Below the pieces are notes generated by a model. It saw nothing but the letters and a program-made list of their open reading frames with translations, did no database searches and was not told where the DNA came from. DNA of 18,715 bases, taken from assembly GCA_964429245.1 (NCBI GenBank), contig CAYSBE010000047.1:1-18715 (forward strand), read 5' to 3'. Position numbers and translations under genes: made by a program. This DNA is from CAYSBE01 sp964429245. Its GTDB lineage: Bacteria; Bacteroidota; Bacteroidia; UKL13-3. Shown one piece after another: positions 14,323-18,715 of the stretch (position 1 is the stretch's first letter; each line of letters starts with the position of its first letter).

Positions 14323-15804
14323 ATGGGACTTTTTGTAAAGAAAAACATCGAAACACTCTTAAAAGATGCTGAAGGCCATTCGCTGAAAAGAACGCTTACC
14401 GCAGGCAGTTTGATTGCCCTTGGTATAGGTGCAATTATTGGTGCAGGTCTCTTTGTTAGAACAGCAGCGGCAGCAGGAGAGCATGCGGGAAATGCAGTAA
14501 CAATTTCATTTCTGATTGCTGCTGTGGGTTGTGCCTTTGCAGGACTTTGCTATGCAGAGTTTGCAAGTATGATTCCGGTAGCAGGCAGTGCGTATACTTA
14601 TGCATACGCTACTATGGGCGAAATTGTAGCTTGGATAATTGGATGGGCGCTCATTTTGGAGTATGCCTTGGGAGCAGCTACCGTAGCCATTGCTTGGAGC
14701 GAATACCTAAATACGTTATTGGGTGGTGTCATACCCTATCAATGGTGTCACTCACCTTTTGAGTCGGCAATTAATAAAACTACAGGAATACTAGAGCATG
14801 GCGTTATGAATCTGCCTGCATTATTTATTTTGTTATTACTTACCGCCCTATTGATAAGAGGAACGCAGCAATCGGCTATGGTAAATGCCATAATCGTATT
14901 TATTAAAGTAGCTATCGTGTTGGTATTTATTGCAATTGGCTGGCAATACATAAACCCTGAAAATCATATTCCTTATTTTATACCTGCTGATGCACCGCCT
15001 GCTGTTAAAGCAGATGGTTCAACCTACGATTATTCAGATATATTTAGGCATGGATGGGGCGGGGTATTAACCGGAGCAGGAATTGTGTTTTTTGCTTTTA
15101 TCGGGTTTGATGCCGTATCAACAGCAGCACAGGAAGCAAAAAATCCCCAGAAAGACATGCCAATTGGTATTTTGGGCTCATTGGTTGTTTGTACAATTTT
15201 GTATGTCTTGTTTGCTCACGTATTAACCGGTGTAGCACCTTATTCAGATTTTGTGATGGAAGGCAAGGAGGCTTCTGTTGCTTATGCAATTGAAACGTAC
15301 ATGCACGGATATCATTGGTTAGCTACTTTGGTAACGGTTGCCATACTTGCAGGCTTTTCATCCGTAATTCTTGTAATGCTTATGGGACAATCTCGCGTAT
15401 TTTATTCCATGTCACATGATGGGTTGATACCTAAAGTATTTTCAGACTTACACGAGAAATTCCGCACCCCATATAAGTCAAACATGATACTGTTTTTATT
15501 GGTTGGTGCTTTTGCCGGATTTGTACCCGGAAATGTAGCGGGTGACTTAACGAGTATTGGAACCCTATTGGCGTTTGTATTGGTATGCGTTGGCATTTGG
15601 ATGTTACGTATTACTGATCCTGCAATAAAAAGACCATTCAAAACACCATTGGTTCCATTGGTGCCAATTTTAGGAATCCTTATTTGTACAGCGATGATTG
15701 TGAGTCTGCCTTCATCTACACTTGCGAGTGCTGGTATTTGGATGCTTGTAGGGTTGGTTGTGTACTTTGCTTACGGCAAAAGAAACAGCATCTTGAATAA
15801 GTAA
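14323..15804 (+). CDS. APC-family amino-acid permease (cationic amino-acid transporter type)
   Basis: This is a 493-residue inner-membrane protein with about 12 hydrophobic segments. After a short cytoplasmic N-terminus (HSLKRTLTAGSLIAL) comes GIGAIIGAGLFV (34-45), the unwound substrate-binding TM1 of the APC fold. FAFIGFDAVSTAAQEAKNP in TM6 (263 is the Asp) and the following RDMP-like QKDMPIGILGS are the CAT-subfamily pattern. MLRITDPAIKRPFKTPLVPLVP marks the later cytoplasmic loop of this family. It probably imports an amino acid by proton coupling; substrate is not readable. The frame is open back to a TTG at 14269, but the ATG at 14323 gives the normal family N-terminus and avoids overlapping the promoter candidate. 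It stands alone, divergent from rel and ending at a terminator shared with convergent nadC. TM count is by eye. Confidence 0.93.
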   Translation: MGLFVKKNIETLLKDAEGHSLKRTLTAGSLIALGIGAIIGAGLFVRTAAAAGEHAGNAVTISFLIAAVGCAFAGLCYAEFASMIPVAGSAYTYAYATMGEIVAWIIGWALILEYALGAATVAIAWSEYLNTLLGGVIPYQWCHSPFESAINKTTGILEHGVMNLPALFILLLLTALLIRGTQQSAMVNAIIVFIKVAIVLVFIAIGWQYINPENHIPYFIPADAPPAVKADGSTYDYSDIFRHGWGGVLTGAGIVFFAFIGFDAVSTAAQEAKNPQKDMPIGILGSLVVCTILYVLFAHVLTGVAPYSDFVMEGKEASVAYAIETYMHGYHWLATLVTVAILAGFSSVILVMLMGQSRVFYSMSHDGLIPKVFSDLHEKFRTPYKSNMILFLLVGAFAGFVPGNVAGDLTSIGTLLAFVLVCVGIWMLRITDPAIKRPFKTPLVPLVPILGILICTAMIVSLPSSTLASAGIWMLVGLVVYFAYGKRNSILNK

Positions 15805-15825
15805 GACATAAACTTATAAGTATTG

Positions 15826-15854
15826 AAAAGTTCGGCCTGTGTCGGACTTTTTTT
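15826..15854 (+). terminator. intrinsic terminator of the permease gene
   Basis: AAAAGTTCGG (15826-15835) pairs with TCGGACTTTT (15842-15851) in ten positions, two of them G-T, around a 6-base loop CCTGTG, and the T-run continues to 15854. It sits 22 bases past the permease stop. Its last T residues form part of the stop codon of the convergent nadC gene. The minus strand has only a short T-run, so it acts mainly for the permease transcript. Confidence 0.65.
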
Positions 15855-16707
15855 ATGCGGTCCTCATGCTCAAATCCAGGCACTTTACAGAATGGGTAAG
15901 CGCACCGGATGAAATATAATCTACTCCGGTTTCAGCATATTGCCTAAGGTTGGATAAGGTAATTCCTCCCGAAGCCTCCGTTTCATATTTTCTGTTGATG
16001 AGTTCAATAGCTTCTTTAAGCAATGATGGGGTGAAATTATCCAACATGATGCGCTGAATGCCACCTTTTCCAATAGCTTCAGCCACTTCTTTTAAATTGC
16101 GTGTTTCTATTTCTATGGGTAAGTTTAAATTATTTTTTTTCAGGTATAGATTTGTTGCATCTATGGCTGCGGAAATGCCTCCAGCAAAATCAACATGGTT
16201 ATCTTTAATAAGAATCATGTCATATAATCCCATGCGGTGATTTCCACCTCCACCTAATCTTACCGCCCATTTATCAAGTATGCGCATCCCGGGTGTGGTT
16301 TTTCGGGTATCAATAACTTTGGTATGTAATCCTTGAAGAGCTTTTGAATACAAAGCTGTTTGTGTGGCAATACCACTCATGCGTTGCATAAAATTCAACG
16401 CGGTTCTTTCGGCAGTAAGCATGGCAATGGAATTTCCCTCAATTTCCAATACAATATCCCCATTGGCTACTTCATCTCCGTCATTAACTTTTTTTGATAC
16501 AACAAGCGAAGCATCTAATTTGTGAAAAATATATGCAGCTAATTCAACTCCGGCAATAATTCCATTTTCTTTTGCCACAATTATTGATCTTCCTGTGTGG
16601 TGATGAGGAATGGTAGAAAGAGATGTATAATCGCCAGGGCCAATGTCTTCTGCAAAAGAAAGGTCAACAATTTGTTGTACCAAAGGATTGTCTAGTATTG
16701 GATTCAT
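15853..16707 (-). CDS. nadC: nicotinate-nucleotide pyrophosphorylase (quinolinate phosphoribosyltransferase)
   Basis: This 284-residue enzyme is of standard length and has all key signatures: EDIGPGDYTS (20-29), ERTALNFMQRMSGIAT (100-115), DTRKTTPGMR (133-142), RLGGGGNHRMGLYD (150-163), IKDNHV (167-172), IEIETRN in the TIM-like barrel, MLDNF, then ASGGI and GVDYISSGALTHS for PRPP phosphate binding. It converts quinolinate and PRPP to nicotinate mononucleotide, CO2 and pyrophosphate in de novo NAD synthesis. NadA and NadB are not in the window. The gene starts 5 bases after the stop of the upstream DUF4783-like exported-protein gene, so the two are one unit. Its stop codon is shared with the tail of the permease terminator. 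Confidence 0.97.
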   Translation of the reverse strand: MNPILDNPLVQQIVDLSFAEDIGPGDYTSLSTIPHHHTGRSIIVAKENGIIAGVELAAYIFHKLDASLVVSKKVNDGDEVANGDIVLEIEGNSIAMLTAERTALNFMQRMSGIATQTALYSKALQGLHTKVIDTRKTTPGMRILDKWAVRLGGGGNHRMGLYDMILIKDNHVDFAGGISAAIDATNLYLKKNNLNLPIEIETRNLKEVAEAIGKGGIQRIMLDNFTPSLLKEAIELINRKYETEASGGITLSNLRQYAETGVDYISSGALTHSVKCLDLSMRTA

Positions 16708-16712
16708 GCAGG

Positions 16713-17096
16713 TTAGTCTTTTTCTATCCTCAACTCGTGTATCAACATTCCGTTGCCTGCATCTTTCATAAATATGTATGCCCTAAAGTTTCCTTGTGCA
16801 CATTCATACACAGCAACTGCATATTTTGCACCACCTGCTGATGATCCCCTATGCTGTATGGTAACATTCTTTGGAGGATTTTGAGCAAAAAAGTTCTTCA
16901 TTATCACCTCTGCTTGTTGCTTACTGTATATGCCTTCATCGCTAAGCATGGTAAGTGCTACATTGGTATTAAAGTATTTGGCCACTTCTTTAGCTTGTCC
17001 TGATTTTAATGATTGAACCACATTGTCAAATATGTCAGCAGCAAAAGCTGTAAGACAAAATAGGACCAATAAACTGAGTGTCATTTTTTTTAGCAT
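16713..17096 (-). CDS. small exported protein, DUF4783-like
   Basis: The 127-residue protein (from the ATG at 17096) has a signal peptide MLKKMTLSLLVLFCLTAFAA cleaved near residue 20. The body reads DIFDNVVQSLKSGQAKEVAKYF, then MLSDEGIYSKQQAEVIMKNFF, then AVAVYECAQGNFRAYIFMKD. An N-terminal helix pair, a central SKQQAE...FF segment and a strand pair ending FRAYIF resemble the NTF2-like DUF4783 proteins found beside nadC in many Bacteroidota. The function is unknown. The frame is open upstream to an ATG at 17156, but that start would add a Trp/Tyr-rich piece before the signal peptide and would leave only 20 bases to the divergent gpmI gene, so the inner ATG is preferred. It is coupled to nadC by a 5-base gap. 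Nothing in it resembles an NAD-pathway enzyme. Confidence 0.8.
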   Translation of the reverse strand: MLKKMTLSLLVLFCLTAFAADIFDNVVQSLKSGQAKEVAKYFNTNVALTMLSDEGIYSKQQAEVIMKNFFAQNPPKNVTIQHRGSSAGGAKYAVAVYECAQGNFRAYIFMKDAGNGMLIHELRIEKD

Positions 17097-17163
17097 GCCG
17101 TATCTGTACCAATAATTATGCCACCAAAATAATACTTTTCCCATAAAGCAATGCAATAACAGT

Positions 17164-17171
17164 TATTTTTG
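17164..17171 (+). promoter_or_regulatory. promoter -7 box of gpmI, possibly giving a leaderless mRNA
   Basis: TATTTTTG matches TAnnTTTG exactly and is followed by CAAAC and the ATG at 17177. In this phylum transcription usually begins about 5-7 bases after this box, which here is at or next to the ATG. The TTTC at 17137-17140 is 23 bases upstream, slightly too far for a standard -33 box. The neighbouring minus-strand gene is only 80 bases away. Confidence 0.5.
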
Positions 17172-17176
17172 CAAAC

Positions 17177-18700
17177 ATGACGCAAAAAACAATTCTAGTA
17201 ATATTGGATGGTTGGGGAAATGGAAAGCCCTATGCAGGCAATGCAATTAATTTAGCATCAAAACCAAACTTTGATAAATTGATAGCAACCTATCCCAATT
17301 GTGAACTAAAAACTTCCGGAGAATACGTTGGTCTGCCACATGGCCAAATGGGGAACTCTGAAGTTGGTCACATGAATATTGGTGCGGGGCGTGTGGTGTT
17401 TCAGCAATTGGTATTAATTAATAAAGCATTTCGCGAAAAAACAGTCCATCATAATTCAGTAATGAATGAAGCTTTACACTATGCCAAAACGCATCAAAAA
17501 AATATCCATTTAATTGGGTTGGTTAGTGATGGCGGTGTGCATTCATCCCTTGCGCATCTTGAGGAGTTGTGTCAATTATTAAAAGACAAAGATGCCGGAA
17601 CATTTTATGTGCATGCCTTTACCGATGGACGTGATACAGATCCCAAGAGTGGTATTGGACATATTGAAAAACTTTTGCAAACTTTGGAACAAACCAATGG
17701 AAAACTTGCAGGAGTTATAGGACGTTACTACGCCATGGATAGAGACAAAAGATGGGAACGTGTGAAATTGGCATATGATTTAATGGTGAATGGTGCAGGA
17801 GAACACACTTTAAATATTTTGGGTAGCATTAAACAGAAATATGAACAGGGAGAAACCGATGAGTTTTTAAAGCCACTTTGTTTGGTTGAAAAAGACAAAC
17901 CTGTTTCAACAATAAAGGATGGAGATGTGGTGATATGTTTCAATTTTCGTACCGATAGGGGAAGGGAGATTACCGAGGTATTAACACAACGCGATTTTAA
18001 TGAATTCAACATGCACAAGTTGGATTTGCACTATATAACACTTACTGAATATGATAAAAGTTTTGAAAATGTAAAGGTGGTTTTTCCTGAAATTGAATTG
18101 AACATGACGATGGGTGAAGTACTTGAGAAAAATAGCAAGAAGCAAGTGCGTATAGCCGAAACCGAAAAGTATCCGCATGTTACTTTCTTCTTTAGTGGAG
18201 GCAAAGAAGAGCCGTTTATTGGTGAAACCCGCCACATGGCACCTTCGCCTAAAGTAGCCACCTACGATTTGCAGCCGGAAATGAATGCCGAAGAAGTATG
18301 CCGTTTTACATTGGAAGAAATTGAAAAAAGTGAAGCCGATTTTATTTGCGTGAATTTTGCCAATCCCGATATGGTGGGGCACACAGGAGTCGTTTCAGCC
18401 GAAATACAGGCCATTGAAAAAGTAGATAACTGTTTAGGGCGCGTAGTAGATGCAGCTCTTCAAAAAGGATATACCTTGCTGGTAACTGCTGACCACGGAA
18501 ACGGGGAATACATGATCAATGAAGAAGACGGAACACCCAATACTGCTCACACCACCAACAATGTACCTTGTATTCTTATAGAGCCAGAATCAAAACATAA
18601 AATTAAAGACGGAAAACTGGCAGATATTGCGCCTACCTTGCTTACCCTGATGGATATTTCGGTGCCTTCGGAAATGACAGGGGAGGTGCTTTTGAATTAA
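17177..18700 (+). CDS. gpmI: 2,3-bisphosphoglycerate-independent phosphoglycerate mutase
   Basis: The 507-residue protein is the usual size for iPGM and has every metal and catalytic residue expected: Asp11 in LVILDGWG, the phosphorylated Ser61 in MGNSEVGHMNIGAG, the HAFTDGRDTDP segment in the transferase domain, GRYYAMDRDKRWER, NFRTDRGREI, then Asp398 and His402 (NPDMVGHTG), Asp439 and His440 (TADHGNGE) and His458 (NTAHTT). It interconverts 3- and 2-phosphoglycerate in glycolysis and gluconeogenesis with two Mn ions and no 2,3-bisphosphoglycerate. The start ATG is only 5 bases after a -7 promoter box. The stop TAA is followed directly by TGA, a tandem stop. No terminator is visible in the 15 bases left in the window. 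It is divergent from the DUF4783–nadC pair. Confidence 0.97.
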   Translation: MTQKTILVILDGWGNGKPYAGNAINLASKPNFDKLIATYPNCELKTSGEYVGLPHGQMGNSEVGHMNIGAGRVVFQQLVLINKAFREKTVHHNSVMNEALHYAKTHQKNIHLIGLVSDGGVHSSLAHLEELCQLLKDKDAGTFYVHAFTDGRDTDPKSGIGHIEKLLQTLEQTNGKLAGVIGRYYAMDRDKRWERVKLAYDLMVNGAGEHTLNILGSIKQKYEQGETDEFLKPLCLVEKDKPVSTIKDGDVVICFNFRTDRGREITEVLTQRDFNEFNMHKLDLHYITLTEYDKSFENVKVVFPEIELNMTMGEVLEKNSKKQVRIAETEKYPHVTFFFSGGKEEPFIGETRHMAPSPKVATYDLQPEMNAEEVCRFTLEEIEKSEADFICVNFANPDMVGHTGVVSAEIQAIEKVDNCLGRVVDAALQKGYTLLVTADHGNGEYMINEEDGTPNTAHTTNNVPCILIEPESKHKIKDGKLADIAPTLLTLMDISVPSEMTGEVLLN

Positions 18701-18715
18701 TGAATTAATGAGATA

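Noticed and set aside
17097..17156. A 20-residue extension of the DUF4783-like protein
   Set aside because: It would precede an otherwise perfect signal peptide with a Trp/Tyr-rich stretch and leave almost no room for the divergent promoters.
18693..18708. A tandem copy of TGAATTAA at the gpmI end
   Set aside because: Only two copies of an AT-rich 8-mer; it gives tandem stop codons but is too short to call a repeat element.
1..18715. Defence system, prophage, insertion sequence, CRISPR array or tRNA
   Set aside because: I looked on both strands and found no transposase, integrase, nuclease or toxin genes, no regularly spaced repeats and no cloverleaf; all substantial frames are accounted for by core genes.

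Overview
The window looks like an ordinary, gene-dense stretch of a Bacteroidota chromosome. The main clues are a GldN/PorN component of the type IX secretion and gliding machinery, a kinase-only HldE, a DUF4783-type protein next to nadC, an LptD–amidase–MCE envelope cluster, low GC (roughly 40% by eye), weak or absent Shine-Dalgarno sequences, and several upstream boxes matching the Bacteroidota -7 consensus TAnnTTTG. I cannot place it below phylum with confidence. I found no tRNA, rRNA, CRISPR array, insertion sequence, phage gene or attachment site, and no gene-free stretch longer than about 140 bases.

Left part (77-6392, all on the minus strand): lptD is followed by gcvT, a small exported protein with a BamE/SmpA-like pattern, and comB. 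The last three are packed tightly enough to be one transcript. An RhlE-type DEAD-box RNA helicase follows, with its own promoter box and a leader that can fold. Divergent from lptD, on the plus strand, lie a periplasmic N-acetylmuramoyl-L-alanine amidase and an MlaD-type MCE lipid-transport protein, so 3678-8328 forms an outer-membrane and cell-wall block.

Middle (8355-14211, minus strand): a tightly spaced series in transcription order, namely a bifunctional Rel/SpoT (p)ppGpp enzyme, a class I aminotransferase, a heptose-7-phosphate kinase (HldE domain I), GldN, and an LPP20-like lipoprotein. The hldE start overlaps the aminotransferase stop (ATGA), and gldN follows hldE after 3 bases. Thus a T9SS subunit is linked to LPS-heptose synthesis and stringent-response genes, and not to gldKLM, within this window.

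Right part (14323-18700): an APC-family amino-acid permease on the plus strand ends at a good intrinsic terminator. Next comes a minus-strand pair, a DUF4783-like exported protein and nadC (NAD synthesis). Divergent from that pair is gpmI (cofactor-independent phosphoglycerate mutase), whose promoter box lies only 5 bases before its ATG, suggesting a leaderless mRNA.

Nothing here is clearly a new system. The points most worth a second look are the orphan gldN with its lipoprotein neighbour, comB coupled to a BamE-like protein, the structured helicase leader, the missing ATG of lptD, and the leaderless gpmI arrangement.
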